The notes under the pieces were generated by a model. It had not been told where the DNA came from and did not search any database. It saw only the letters and a list, made by a program, of their open reading frames with translations. From positions 124,001-188,000 of the forward strand of contig JAGLCJ010000014.1 of the NCBI GenBank assembly GCA_023146255.1: DNA of 64,000 nucleotides. Reading direction: 5' to 3'. A program made the translations under genes and the position numbers. Of this stretch, positions 1-8,460 are shown piece by piece. Every line of letters starts with the position of its first letter. Position 1 is the first letter of the stretch. The stretch comes from Alcanivoracaceae bacterium (GTDB lineage Bacteria > Pseudomonadota > Gammaproteobacteria > Pseudomonadales > Alcanivoracaceae).

Positions 1-808
1 CGTCAGAACTGGCACCAGCGCTCTGTGCAACACTGAAGCGAAAATCGCCGCGCAAACGGCTGTGGTAGAACATGGCAAAGGTTTCGCCGTACAGCGGGTT
101 GTCCGTCATTTTGAAAAGACGAAAAATGCTACCTGCTGCATTGCCGCGAATAATCGTCTGACTTTTCAGCAAACCACCGCCGTTAGCTGTGCCTGTACCG
201 GCGGAGAGCGGCTGTAGCGCCGGATTCCGGGTTGCGCCTGCTTCGATTTCCCCCCAGAACGAGAGGGTGTAATCCGGCTGACTGGTTGGCGCCAGATACT
301 CGTAAATGGTTTTGTCCGGATTATTCGGATCGGTATTAATCAGGCTGCCGTTATAGGCCATGCCGGCCGGCGACCAGGCCCGCATCACGTAGGGATTATC
401 AAAAGGCGAGAACCATCCTCCAGCACCGCCAATCACTCCCCCGCGAGGGCAGTTCAGACTGCCTGCATTGCAAGCCGCCTCATTCCAGTGCGAACCGCCA
501 GCCCCGTCGCCGGACAGATTAATGCCGTACCAACGTAGATCTCCGCGGCGCCAGCAGTTTGTGTTCGACGCACTACTGCCTGTTCCGGTACAGGCAGCCG
601 CTCCCGCCGGGGTCACGCCGACCTGCTCCATATAGCTGGTCGGCGCCATCATGTAGCGGAAATTTTCCAGCGCCACGGCAATCCCGGCACCGCTGACATC
701 TTCCATCTCGTCATCGGATAACGCCTGCAATGCCAGCCCATAGCCCGCCACCGGCATGACACCGAGAAGCGTGGACAACAGGAGCAGCAGTGAGCGCAGG
801 CAAATCAT
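1..808 (-). CDS. secreted Gly/Asn-rich protein, DUF6160-like N-terminus (3' end outside window)
   Basis: The frame is open on the minus strand from an ATG at 808 to the window edge, so only about the first 269 residues are present. It begins with a hydrophobic signal peptide (MICLRSLLLLLSTLLGVMPVAG) and continues with ALQALSDDEMEDVSGAGIA. That short Leu-Ser-Asp...Val-Ser-Gly motif is typical of the N-terminus of DUF6160-type exported proteins of marine gammaproteobacteria. The visible remainder is rich in Gly, Asn, Ser and aromatic residues and contains two pairs of cysteines (CTGTGSSASNTNC and CNAGSLNC). It reads like a beta-rich surface or extracellular protein. Function unknown. The family assignment rests on the short N-terminal motif only. 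Confidence 0.75.
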   Translation of the reverse strand, partial: MICLRSLLLLLSTLLGVMPVAGYGLALQALSDDEMEDVSGAGIAVALENFRYMMAPTSYMEQVGVTPAGAAACTGTGSSASNTNCWRRGDLRWYGINLSGDGAGGSHWNEAACNAGSLNCPRGGVIGGAGGWFSPFDNPYVMRAWSPAGMAYNGSLINTDPNNPDKTIYEYLAPTSQPDYTLSFWGEIEAGATRNPALQPLSAGTGTANGGGLLKSQTIIRGNAAGSIFRLFKMTDNPLYGETFAMFYHSRLRGDFRFSVAQSAGASSD

Positions 809-905
809 GGCGAAACCGGATTTTGTTTTTATAGGCCGTACAGGATGGCGCGGAGGGGGTGCCAGCATCAGCGGTATGTCCGGCCAGCCATGTGGCAAAT
901 ACGGA

Positions 906-934
906 CAAAAAAATGCCGGCGCAAGCGCCGGCAT
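906..934 (-). terminator. rho-independent terminator of the CocE-type hydrolase gene
   Basis: A perfect 10-bp inverted repeat (ATGCCGGCGC / GCGCCGGCAT, loop AA) is followed on the minus strand by a run of seven T. It lies about 30 bp beyond the stop codon of the leftward hydrolase gene. Confidence 0.85.
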
Positions 935-962
935 ATTTCCCAATTCGGGTAAGGGCGGAGAG

Positions 963-2618
963 TCAGTAATCGCTCACTATGGATTTGCCTTTTGCGACAG
1001 AGGGATCGCCCAGCTCCGCCAGCGCCTCCAGCGACGCCGGCAGACGCAGCACACCGGTAAATGTCACCCCGCCGGCAAACTCCAGCGGCAGGGTATTGAA
1101 CTGCGGATGACGGCTGAACAGCAGCAGACCAAGCTGGTCACCCGGCTCCAGCTCCACTGCGATCGGCGGCATCTGCGCTTCCTGACCGGGTCGCACCGGC
1201 ATCATTTGATCGTTAATCAGACGCGGCCGGGCCGAGCCTTCGCGACGCACAGCCAGTGCCGCCAGCACCGGGGTCTGTTGCGCGGCATTCAAGGTCAGCG
1301 ACGGGGTGCCAAAGCGCTTCTCGGCAACGCTGGCGGTGTGCAGCGGCACGAACGCCGGGCGCAGCCTGCCGTCACGCGGCTCGGCAAAGCGCCTGGCCAG
1401 CGATTTGTCGGTACGCCAACCCACCAGCCAGTCGGCCGGTGCGGTCAGCCAGCGCCAGCTGCCGCTGCGCTTGCCCTTGAGGGTGACCTCGGGAATGGCG
1501 ATTTCCTGATGCAGGGTCGGCCACTGATTCAGTGCCAGCCCCCAGTCATTGACCGACAGGCACACGGAGGGACGCGCCGGCAACTCGGCGTCAGTCAGCT
1601 TGGCCGTCAGCCAGTCGGTTACCACGTCGCGGGTACGCTGCCGCTCACCCTCGCAGTGCAGCCACTTCTCCCAGTACCAGATTGGGGTCGAGCTGGAATG
1701 CTGCTCCATTGGCAGCAGATGGCCGCCGGTTTGCGCGATCAGGCTGACGTCACCACCGGCCGCACTCAGGCACTCCTGTGCCTTGAGCGCCTGACCGACA
1801 TCGAACAGGACGTCACGGAAGCCCTGCACCAGCAGAGCATCGACCTTGCGCTGCTCGCCGCGCTCACAGTAATAGGACAGGCCATGCGGGGCGTAACGCT
1901 GCTTCAGCTCCTCGGTAATCACGCCGTCGCGCGCCAGCGCAAAGTTCTCGCGCAGGTAGGGGTGCAGCTTGCGGAAGTTCCACCAGTCGCCCATCAGGTA
2001 CAGGACCTTGATCCAGCCACCCTTGGGCACATCACCCGGGCCGAGCGCCTCAGCGAGGTCATACCAGGTGGTAATCGGCACGATGGCATCGATACGCGCC
2101 TCCTGCACCGAAGCCAGCAGCTGGACGCCACCGCCATAGGATTCGCCGATCATGCCAACCCGGATATCGCCCCCGGCATCGCGGCTCAGGCGCGGGATAT
2201 TCTGCTCGGCCCAGTCCAGCAGGGTGGTGACATCACGCACCTCCTTGTCCGGGTCCATCACATTGATGACGCCGTCACTGTCACCCATGCCGCGCTGATC
2301 CCAGGTGATCAGCCAGAAGCCCTGCTTCCAGAGGTCTTTTGCCACCAGCCCGGAGGGAATGAAGTTCTCGTAAAGACCAAAGCGGCCGTCCATGCGTTGC
2401 AGGCCAAAGCCATGGGTATGCATGACCAGAGGCGCGGTCTGCCCCGCCGCCAGTTCCGGCTGCCATACGGTGACGTCGATCCGGCCGCCGTCGTGGGCGG
2501 TTACTTCAACCTGATAACGTTTGGCCTTGAGCGGTTGCTCACCCAGAGACGGCAGGGAGGTACGGGCAGAACAGGCCGTCAGCAGGCCCAGCAGGACAAC
2601 CAGCAGAATTCGGATCAT
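963..2618 (-). CDS. CocE/NonD-type alpha/beta-hydrolase lipoprotein
   Basis: 551 residues. The chosen ATG at 2618 is preceded by GAGAATAACA and gives a lipoprotein signal MIRILLVVLLGLLTAC with the lipidated Cys at 16; in-frame starts further upstream lack a ribosome site. The hydrolase core shows the oxyanion region HTHGFG (about 67-72), WDQRGMGDSDG (about 106-116) and the nucleophile elbow GESYGGG with Ser160. The roughly 250 residues after the core fit the C-terminal jelly-roll domain of X-Pro dipeptidyl-peptidase/CocE hydrolases. The substrate cannot be read from sequence; the family covers ester and amide hydrolases. A lipid-anchored envelope location is inferred from the lipobox. The gene is followed by its own terminator and lies downstream of two AraC regulators in the same orientation. 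Confidence 0.85.
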   Translation of the reverse strand: MIRILLVVLLGLLTACSARTSLPSLGEQPLKAKRYQVEVTAHDGGRIDVTVWQPELAAGQTAPLVMHTHGFGLQRMDGRFGLYENFIPSGLVAKDLWKQGFWLITWDQRGMGDSDGVINVMDPDKEVRDVTTLLDWAEQNIPRLSRDAGGDIRVGMIGESYGGGVQLLASVQEARIDAIVPITTWYDLAEALGPGDVPKGGWIKVLYLMGDWWNFRKLHPYLRENFALARDGVITEELKQRYAPHGLSYYCERGEQRKVDALLVQGFRDVLFDVGQALKAQECLSAAGGDVSLIAQTGGHLLPMEQHSSSTPIWYWEKWLHCEGERQRTRDVVTDWLTAKLTDAELPARPSVCLSVNDWGLALNQWPTLHQEIAIPEVTLKGKRSGSWRWLTAPADWLVGWRTDKSLARRFAEPRDGRLRPAFVPLHTASVAEKRFGTPSLTLNAAQQTPVLAALAVRREGSARPRLINDQMMPVRPGQEAQMPPIAVELEPGDQLGLLLFSRHPQFNTLPLEFAGGVTFTGVLRLPASLEALAELGDPSVAKGKSIVSDY

Positions 2619-2725
2619 TGTTATTCTCGCCATACGGCATCGGATTTCCGGACGCGGATAGTGGCGGCCGGGGCGATCCGATGACAGTGGCCCGGCAGGA
2701 CAGGCCGGTGGCAAATGCCGCCAGA

Positions 2726-3757
2726 CTACTTTTGCCGGTACTCCGAAGGCGTCATGCCGGTCCAGACCTTGAACCGGCGCTGGAATGCACGCAGGTCGGC
2801 GAAGCCGAGCCGGTCAGCCACTTCCTTGACGGTCACGGTCGGATTGGCGAGATATTCCCGTGCCAGCTGCAACCGCATGCTGTCCAGCAGCGACTGCCAG
2901 GTCAGGCCGATATCCGCCAGACGCCGGTCCAGCGTACGCACGGAAATCTTCAGACGATCCGCCACCAGCTCGCGGCGCGGTACGCCGGTGAGCATAAGAT
3001 CATGTACCTGAATCCGGATCTGACTGAGCGCGGAGCCAAACTGCTGCTGCTCTTCCAGCTGTCGCTGGGCCAGTGCCTCCGCCATGCGCATGGTGTCATC
3101 GCCATAGGCATTCAGGGTAACTGCCAAAGCTTCAGGCCCCAGCTCAAGACCACTGCTACCAGCAGCAAATTCCACAGGGCAGTTGGCTTCCTTCCGGATC
3201 ATCGCCGCAGCTTCATCCGACACCGGCGCATACTCAAGCCAGATCCGCCTTGGTGATAGCCCTGGATAGCCGGAGATAAAGCGATACAGCCTACCCAGCA
3301 GCACCAGCACACATTCAAATATGTGACGGCGCAACACCGGGTTTTGATGCACTGCACGCAAGGTGACCTGCATGCCATCGCCCTGCGATGACAACGTAAG
3401 CTCACCGACATTACCGCTGATAAGGGACTGATAACGCGCCGTTATCTCAATGGATTCACGCAGCGTGGAGCAACCCATGCCAAGCAGGGAAATCACACCA
3501 TAAACGGAAGGCATAACCTGCTGGCCGATATGGAAGCCGATCATCTCGTCACCACTGGTGAGAATCAGCTCAAGCAGGAAGCGCTCATAGCTCTGCACCG
3601 GCACTCTGGCCATCGGTTGCAGGTGCACACACTCGTCCAACCCACAACTGCGCAGCAGCTCGCGGGTGGGCAGACCCAGACGCTCACCGCCAAGTACAAA
3701 CTGGGAAAGGGCAATGCCGGTAACGTAATACTCGTCTTGATGATCCACTTGCGACAT
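2726..3757 (-). CDS. AraC-family transcriptional regulator (paralogue 1)
   Basis: 343 residues. The N-terminal two-thirds matches the arabinose-binding-type domain of OruR/ArgR-like AraC regulators (VTGIALSQFVLGGERLGLP near the start, GFHIGQQVMPSVYG near 75-88). The C-terminus carries the double helix-turn-helix, including ISVRTLDRRLADIGLTWQ and VADRLGFADLRAFQRRFKVW, ending TPSEYRQK. ATG at 3757 has GGGGA about nine bases upstream. The next gene upstream (3882-4913) encodes a close relative of identical length, so the pair looks like a tandem duplication. The neighbouring CocE-type hydrolase is a plausible target, which is inference from position only. Confidence 0.9.
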   Translation of the reverse strand: MSQVDHQDEYYVTGIALSQFVLGGERLGLPTRELLRSCGLDECVHLQPMARVPVQSYERFLLELILTSGDEMIGFHIGQQVMPSVYGVISLLGMGCSTLRESIEITARYQSLISGNVGELTLSSQGDGMQVTLRAVHQNPVLRRHIFECVLVLLGRLYRFISGYPGLSPRRIWLEYAPVSDEAAAMIRKEANCPVEFAAGSSGLELGPEALAVTLNAYGDDTMRMAEALAQRQLEEQQQFGSALSQIRIQVHDLMLTGVPRRELVADRLKISVRTLDRRLADIGLTWQSLLDSMRLQLAREYLANPTVTVKEVADRLGFADLRAFQRRFKVWTGMTPSEYRQK

Positions 3758-3881
3758 CCGCAGGTCCCCGTATTTGTATCAGAGCGCCATGCTATACAGT
3801 TGCACAAGCTCCGGCAGCAGCCTCGCCGTGCCGATCAGAGATTGGCGCTTCAGACCATCACACTGTCCCTTTGCGCCACCA

Positions 3882-4913
3882 TTACTGCAGGCGGCTGCGG
3901 TAGTCCGACGGTGTTGTTCCGGTCCAGACCCGGAAACGACGCTGAAACGCCCGGACATCGGCAAAGCCGAGCCGGCTGGCAATTGCCTGCACATTCATCT
4001 CCGGGTCAGCCAGATATTCACGGGCAAGTTGCGAGCGCATACCGTCAAGCAACTTCTGCCAGGTGAGATCAACGTCAGCAAGACGCCGGTCCAGAGTCCG
4101 CACGGAAATATTCAACCGCTCCGCCACCGTTTCACGGCGCGGCGAGCGCACCACCATCAGATCGCGCACCTGACGCTTTACCTGCGCCAGCCAGTCCTGG
4201 CTTTGTTGCTGCTCCGCCAGTTGCCTGCGTGCCAGCTCCTCAGCGACGCGCAACTGTTCCGGATCATGAATATTCAGCGGTGCATCAAGGATAGCGGGCC
4301 CCATTTCAATCTGGTTGGCCGATGCCGAGAAGCGGACCGGGCAGCCGTACAGCTGCTCCATGGTTTTTCGCATCTCCGCCGGCGGCGGAGCATATTCAAG
4401 AGAAATCGCTCGTGCGCCAATACTGTTGCTGCCGCCGACAAATCGCAGCATATGTGCGAGCAAGGCAAATACATTGTCGGTGACATGACGGCGCATCACC
4501 GGATTCTGATGCACCATGCTCCAGGTGAACAGCATGCCATCACCACGCTCACTGGCCTCGAACCCCTCGACATTACCGGCCGCCAGCGCCTGATAGCGCA
4601 GCGCCATGACCAATGCCTCGCGGCCATTGGCGGCGCTAAACGCCAGCGCCGGAAAGGCACCATAAATCGCCGGCATCACCTGATGGCCGATATGAAAACC
4701 AAGATGCTCATCACCACTTTGCAGAGCGAGCTGAAGAATAAAACTCTCATACTGGCGCTGCGGGATGCGCTGCGCAGGCTGCATGGCGAGTGCCGGGTCC
4801 AGCCCACAGGACAGCAGAATTTCCCGCGCCGGCAAGCCAAGTCGCTCCGCCCCGTAAACGTACTGGGACAGGCCGAGACCGGTCATGTAATGCTCTGCAG
4901 CGGAATCGCTCAT
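3882..4913 (-). CDS. AraC-family transcriptional regulator (paralogue 2)
   Basis: 343 residues from the ATG at 4913, which has GGGA upstream; an in-frame TTG at 4931 is possible but lacks a ribosome site. It is collinear with the regulator at 2726-3757: MTGLGLSQYVYGAERLGLP, GFHIGHQVMPAIYG, then ISVRTLDRRLADVDLTWQ and LGFADVRAFQRRFRVWTG. The effector domain is the arabinose-binding type and the DNA-binding domain is the standard AraC double HTH. A 124-bp gap separates the two genes, so each may have its own promoter. The near-identical recognition helices suggest overlapping DNA targets. Confidence 0.9.
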   Translation of the reverse strand: MSDSAAEHYMTGLGLSQYVYGAERLGLPAREILLSCGLDPALAMQPAQRIPQRQYESFILQLALQSGDEHLGFHIGHQVMPAIYGAFPALAFSAANGREALVMALRYQALAAGNVEGFEASERGDGMLFTWSMVHQNPVMRRHVTDNVFALLAHMLRFVGGSNSIGARAISLEYAPPPAEMRKTMEQLYGCPVRFSASANQIEMGPAILDAPLNIHDPEQLRVAEELARRQLAEQQQSQDWLAQVKRQVRDLMVVRSPRRETVAERLNISVRTLDRRLADVDLTWQKLLDGMRSQLAREYLADPEMNVQAIASRLGFADVRAFQRRFRVWTGTTPSDYRSRLQ

Positions 4914-4928
4914 ATGTTTTCCCGACCC

Positions 4929-4951
4929 CAATAACGGGCCTTTACGGCCCG
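4929..4951 (-). terminator. weak terminator after the EEP-family gene
   Basis: A 6-bp stem (CGGGCC / GGCCCG, 5-nt loop) is followed on the minus strand by TTATT, about 20 bp beyond the stop of the gene at 4970-5875. The T tract is poor, so termination here is only plausible. Confidence 0.4.
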
Positions 4952-4969
4952 GAAAAATACCATCCTGAC

Positions 4970-5875
4970 TCAGTCGTGCCGCGGCAATGCTCGTGGCGCA
5001 TGCCCCGCAGCCTCAACCACATCCGCAGGCAACAGAATCTCCGTTGCCACCGGCAAATGATCTGACAACCGGCAATCACTCAACACTTCGCTGCGCGTGA
5101 CGGTCAGTGATGGTGACAACAGAATATGGTCAATATGGCGATCCGGCGCCCAGCTCGGGTACGTCAGCAGGGTCTCCGTCGGTAACACCAGATCCAGCTC
5201 GGCCAGAGGCGATCTCTGCAAATGATCCGGTCGGCAATTGAAATCGCCCATGATGATAACGTGGCGGTATTGCTTCAGCAGTCGCGACAGATAAGCCAGC
5301 TGGGCGTTGCGATATTTTTCACCGAGCGCCAGATGAACACCAACCATGATCAGTGGATTATCCGGATGCCCGTAGCGGGCAATGATAGCGCCTCGGCCGG
5401 GCAACCCGGGCAGGCGATGATCTTCGATATGATAGGGAACAAACCGGCTCAATAAACCATTACTGAACTGGCCAAGCCGGCCAAGATTACGATTCAGCTG
5501 TTGATGCCAGAACGGAAAATCCGCTCGCGATGCCATATGCACCAGTTGGTTCATGTTGCGCGAGCGCAGGCTGCCACCATCAACTTCCTGCAGCGCCACC
5601 ACATCGTAGTCACTTACGACATCGGCTATGCGCTCGATATTATCAACACTATTGGGATGGGCAACGAGATGCTTCCAGCTGCCGGTAAAGTATTCGCCGA
5701 ACTTCTGTGTGCCGATACCGGCCTGGACATTGAAGCTGAGTAATTTCAGCCGGTCCGGTGGCAGCGCCACCATGCTCGGTCGACGACGACGCTTCAGGCC
5801 CTCACGAACAAAGGAAAAACCCGCCGGGCGGGTTTTCCATTCTGCATAGGCAAGGCGAGCGCGATCAAGCAGCAT
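4970..5875 (-). CDS. endonuclease/exonuclease/phosphatase family protein
   Basis: 301 residues. The fold signature is clear: LKLLSFNVQAG (first strand with the Asn), DVVALQEVDGG (metal-binding Glu), VGVHLALG, MGDFNCRPD (catalytic Asp/Asn) and SDHLPVATEI (catalytic Asp-His) near the C-terminus. The family hydrolyses phosphodiester or phosphomonoester bonds; which substrate is used here is unknown. No signal peptide is seen. ATG at 5875 lies 9 bp after the dsbA stop, so it is the last gene of the cc5-cc4-dsbA-EEP operon. The same neighbour follows dsbA in Pseudomonas. Confidence 0.88.
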   Translation of the reverse strand: MLLDRARLAYAEWKTRPAGFSFVREGLKRRRRPSMVALPPDRLKLLSFNVQAGIGTQKFGEYFTGSWKHLVAHPNSVDNIERIADVVSDYDVVALQEVDGGSLRSRNMNQLVHMASRADFPFWHQQLNRNLGRLGQFSNGLLSRFVPYHIEDHRLPGLPGRGAIIARYGHPDNPLIMVGVHLALGEKYRNAQLAYLSRLLKQYRHVIIMGDFNCRPDHLQRSPLAELDLVLPTETLLTYPSWAPDRHIDHILLSPSLTVTRSEVLSDCRLSDHLPVATEILLPADVVEAAGHAPRALPRHD

Positions 5876-5884
5876 ACGGTGTCA

Positions 5885-6535
5885 TCAGCCACCGCGCGCC
5901 TTGCGTTCTTTATCGACCAGGAACTCGATGACTTCGAAAAGCTCCGCCTGACTTTTCAGGTTCTGGCGCAGGATCACATACTTGCCGTTAACCGTGAACG
6001 CCGGCACGCCGGTGATTTTCGATTCGCGGGAAATGGCATCAGCCTGACGAATTTTGGTGGAGACGCCAAACGACGCATAAAGCTCGTTGAACTCTTTTGG
6101 CTCGACGCCGTATTTGCGGAAAAAATTGGTCAGCGCCGGCACCGTAAACAGCGGCTCGCGATGCTTGTGGATGGCATCAAACATCGGCTTGTGCATCTTC
6201 TCCAGCAGGCCTTTGCTCTGGGCAACATAGAATGCCCGGGCCAGCGGCTCCGCACCATTAATAAACAGTACCGGGCTGCGAACAAAATCAATATCGGCCG
6301 CCTTGCTGGTCAGCCACTGCTCTACCAGCGGCTCGGTGTCATAGCAATGCGGACAGCCATAAAAAAAGAATTCACGCACTTCGACTTTTGACGGATCGTT
6401 TACCGAAACCGGCTTGTCAAGCACACGGTAGTGAGTATCCGCTGCAAACCGGGCATGGTCTGCGGGTTCCGCACAGGCACTGACAGACACTGCCAGACCC
6501 AATGCTGCCAAAAATACGGACAGATAACGCAACAT
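5885..6535 (-). CDS. dsbA: thiol:disulfide interchange protein DsbA
   Basis: 216 residues from the ATG at 6535, preceded by AGGAGA. The protein has an N-terminal export signal (MLRYLSVFLAALGLAVSVSA) and the active site FFFYGCPHC with the redox pair at Cys61 and Cys64. The helical insertion typical of DsbA and the cis-Pro loop (TGVPAFTVNGKY) follow. It would introduce disulfide bonds into periplasmic proteins. The signal peptide ends VSAC-AEPA, which also fits a lipobox, so this DsbA could be lipid-anchored rather than soluble. Its position behind cytochromes c4 and c5 matches Pseudomonas, where disulfide formation and c-type cytochrome export sit together. Confidence 0.95.
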   Translation of the reverse strand: MLRYLSVFLAALGLAVSVSACAEPADHARFAADTHYRVLDKPVSVNDPSKVEVREFFFYGCPHCYDTEPLVEQWLTSKAADIDFVRSPVLFINGAEPLARAFYVAQSKGLLEKMHKPMFDAIHKHREPLFTVPALTNFFRKYGVEPKEFNELYASFGVSTKIRQADAISRESKITGVPAFTVNGKYVILRQNLKSQAELFEVIEFLVDKERKARGG

Positions 6536-6651
6536 GTGTTTCTCCTGATGAAAAGTGCCGGATCTCCGGCCTTGCCCCCTGTCGGACACAGTGCCGACGG
6601 AAAATATCCCGGCGACCGCTCTGAGTGTCCTCTTTTTTACCGTAATAAAAC

Positions 6652-6680
6652 AAAAAAGGCAGCCTCAGGCTGCCTTTTTT
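6652..6680 (-). terminator. terminator after cytochrome c4 gene
   Basis: GGCAGCC/GGCTGCC stem with a 3-nt loop, flanked by six A on one side and six T on the other, so it can work in both directions. It lies between the cytochrome c4 stop and dsbA. dsbA and the following gene may therefore be transcribed partly from their own promoter. Confidence 0.85.
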
Positions 6681-6697
6681 GCTGATCCCGGCCGGGA

Positions 6698-7345
6698 TTA
6701 CTTGCCGAGACCGGCAATATAGCTGGCCACAGCCTGAATTTCGGCGTCAGACATCTTCGCTGCCACCGCCTGCATCATGCCCAGCGAGTCGCCGTCAGCA
6801 TCGTTGACACGGTAAACCGGCGCACCGATGTCCTTGCGGCCTGCAGCGCGGAAGGCGCGCAACTGCGCCTCGGTGTAACTGGCGTGCTGGCCTGCCAGCG
6901 ACGGGAAGCCGGCGGCATCAATACCCTGACCCGCCGGGCCATGGCAGCCGGCACAGGCGGCAACGCCACTGTCCGCATTGCCACCACGGTAGAGACGCTC
7001 GCCCTTGGCAACCAGCTCGGCCTTGGCACTGCCGCCCTTGATGGTCTTGCCGGCATAGAATGCCGCCAGATCAGCCATGTCCTGCTCGCTCAGGCCAGCG
7101 GCCTGACCCTGCATGATGCCGTTCTTGCGGGCGCCACTCTTGTAGTCCTGCAGCTGCTTGATCAGGTATTTCTCACCCTGACCGGCCAGCGACGGGAAAT
7201 CGCCGCCGGGGCTGTTGCCGTCCTGACCGTGACAGGCAGCGCAGACCGCCGCCTTCTTTTCACCAGCGGCGGCATCACCAGCGGCCATGGCCGGCAGGGA
7301 GAAAGCGGCGGCGAGCACTACTACTGCAAAGTTCAGCTTGTTCAT
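6698..7345 (-). CDS. cytochrome c4 (dihaem)
   Basis: 215 residues. A cleavable signal peptide (MNKLNFAVVVLAAAFSLPAMA) precedes two similar haem domains, each with one CxxCH site: CAACHGQDG near residue 35 and CAGCHGPAG near 130. Both halves show the same downstream pattern (FPSLAGQ...Y...QL), as expected from the internal duplication of cytochrome c4. Methionines in NGIMQGQA and DSLGMMQAV are probable axial ligands. It would act as a periplasmic electron carrier to terminal oxidases. It lies 10 bp after the cytochrome c5 gene on the same strand. Confidence 0.93.
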   Translation of the reverse strand: MNKLNFAVVVLAAAFSLPAMAAGDAAAGEKKAAVCAACHGQDGNSPGGDFPSLAGQGEKYLIKQLQDYKSGARKNGIMQGQAAGLSEQDMADLAAFYAGKTIKGGSAKAELVAKGERLYRGGNADSGVAACAGCHGPAGQGIDAAGFPSLAGQHASYTEAQLRAFRAAGRKDIGAPVYRVNDADGDSLGMMQAVAAKMSDAEIQAVASYIAGLGK

Positions 7346-7355
7346 CTATCGGTCC

Positions 7356-7640
7356 TTACTTCGACATGTATTCGATCAGGGCTTTGAAATCTTCATCGGT
7401 ACAGGTGTTGCACATACCCATCGGCGGCATCCCGCCAATACCGGATTTTGAATTCTTCAGCAGCGTTTCCATGCCCTTTTCCAGACGCGGAGCCCAAGCG
7501 GCCTTGTCACCGACCTTCGGCGCACCCGCAGCCCCGGTAGAGTGGCAGAAGGTGCAGCTGGCCTTGAATTTCTCCTCAACATTGGCGGAGGCCGCCATGG
7601 CGAGGCCGGAAAGCAGCAGGGTAACCATCAACTTGCGCAT
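7356..7640 (-). CDS. cytochrome c5-type monohaem cytochrome
   Basis: 94 residues from the ATG at 7640, which has GGAGA upstream; the longer frame upstream has no signal peptide. The signal MRKLMVTLLLSGLAMAASA is followed by the haem site CTFCH, the axial-ligand region GIGGMPPMGMC and a second cysteine pair CNTC. The C-terminal cysteine pair is characteristic of the c5 group. It is the first gene of the operon and is transcribed away from engB across a 150-bp gap. A role as a small periplasmic electron carrier is inferred from family membership. Confidence 0.9.
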   Translation of the reverse strand: MRKLMVTLLLSGLAMAASANVEEKFKASCTFCHSTGAAGAPKVGDKAAWAPRLEKGMETLLKNSKSGIGGMPPMGMCNTCTDEDFKALIEYMSK

Positions 7641-7790
7641 ATCAGTCTCCGGAAAGCACCGACCGGCAGGTCGGAAATAAGGAGTTTGCGTCTGGCGCCG
7701 GGTTTCGGTAGAAAGCCCGGACGCGGGCCGGCGGCGATTATATACCAGCACCACCGGCTGTCATACCCGTAATCAACGCAAGGATTTACC

Positions 7791-8453
7791 GTGTCCGCTC
7801 CCGTGAAGATGCACCCGGTGGAGCAGATTCTGCGCCAGATCCGCTTCGACAAGAGCGCGCAGAAGATGTCCCAGTGCCCGCCCGATGAAGGCTTCGAGAT
7901 CGCCTTCGCCGGTCGCTCTAATGCCGGCAAGTCCAGCGCCATCAACCGGCTGTGCGGCCAGAAGTCGCTGGCACGAACGTCGAAAACCCCGGGCCGCACC
8001 CAGCTGCTGAACTTCTTTGCCGTGGACGAGCAGCGCCGGATCGTCGATCTGCCCGGCTATGGCTATGCCAAGGTCGACCGCAGCACCCGCGACGCCTGGC
8101 AGCAGGAAATCGATGGCTACCTGTCCGGCCGTCAGTGCCTCAAGGGCCTGATTCTGCTGATGGACGTGCGCCACCCGCTAAAGGATTTCGATCAGATGAT
8201 CGTGCAGTGGGCCGCTCAGGCCAACATGCCGCTGCATATCCTGCTAACCAAGGCGGACAAGCTGAAATATGGCGCCGCCAAGACCACCCTGCTGAATACC
8301 CTGAAGGAGCTGGCCGGGCACCCGGCACCATTGTCGGTGCAGCTGTTCTCGTCCACCGCCGGCACCGGCAGTGACGAGGCCTGGGACAAGATCGGTGAGT
8401 GGCTGGATCTGCCGGTGGCCGCTGCCGAACAGGCGCCACCGACAGAGCAATAA
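7791..8453 (+). CDS. engB: ribosome biogenesis GTP-binding protein EngB (YihA/YsxC)
   Basis: 220 residues, GTG start at 7791 with AAGGA seven bases upstream. The TRAFAC GTPase motifs are in order: G1 GRSNAGKSS (41-49), the switch-I region around KTPGRTQ, G3 DLPGYG (86-91), G4 TKAD near residue 155, and an SS-containing G5 region near 185. EngB proteins are essential small GTPases that help assemble the large ribosomal subunit. It is divergent from the cytochrome operon and converges on the lipoprotein gene with only 7 bp between stops. Confidence 0.95.
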   Translation: MSAPVKMHPVEQILRQIRFDKSAQKMSQCPPDEGFEIAFAGRSNAGKSSAINRLCGQKSLARTSKTPGRTQLLNFFAVDEQRRIVDLPGYGYAKVDRSTRDAWQQEIDGYLSGRQCLKGLILLMDVRHPLKDFDQMIVQWAAQANMPLHILLTKADKLKYGAAKTTLLNTLKELAGHPAPLSVQLFSSTAGTGSDEAWDKIGEWLDLPVAAAEQAPPTEQ

Positions 8454-8460
8454 GCCCGGA

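Noticed and set aside
756..2684. Long plus-strand open frame of about 640 codons opposite the CocE-type gene
   Set aside because: It is the GC-driven shadow of the hydrolase gene; the translation is Gln/Arg/His-rich with no domain.
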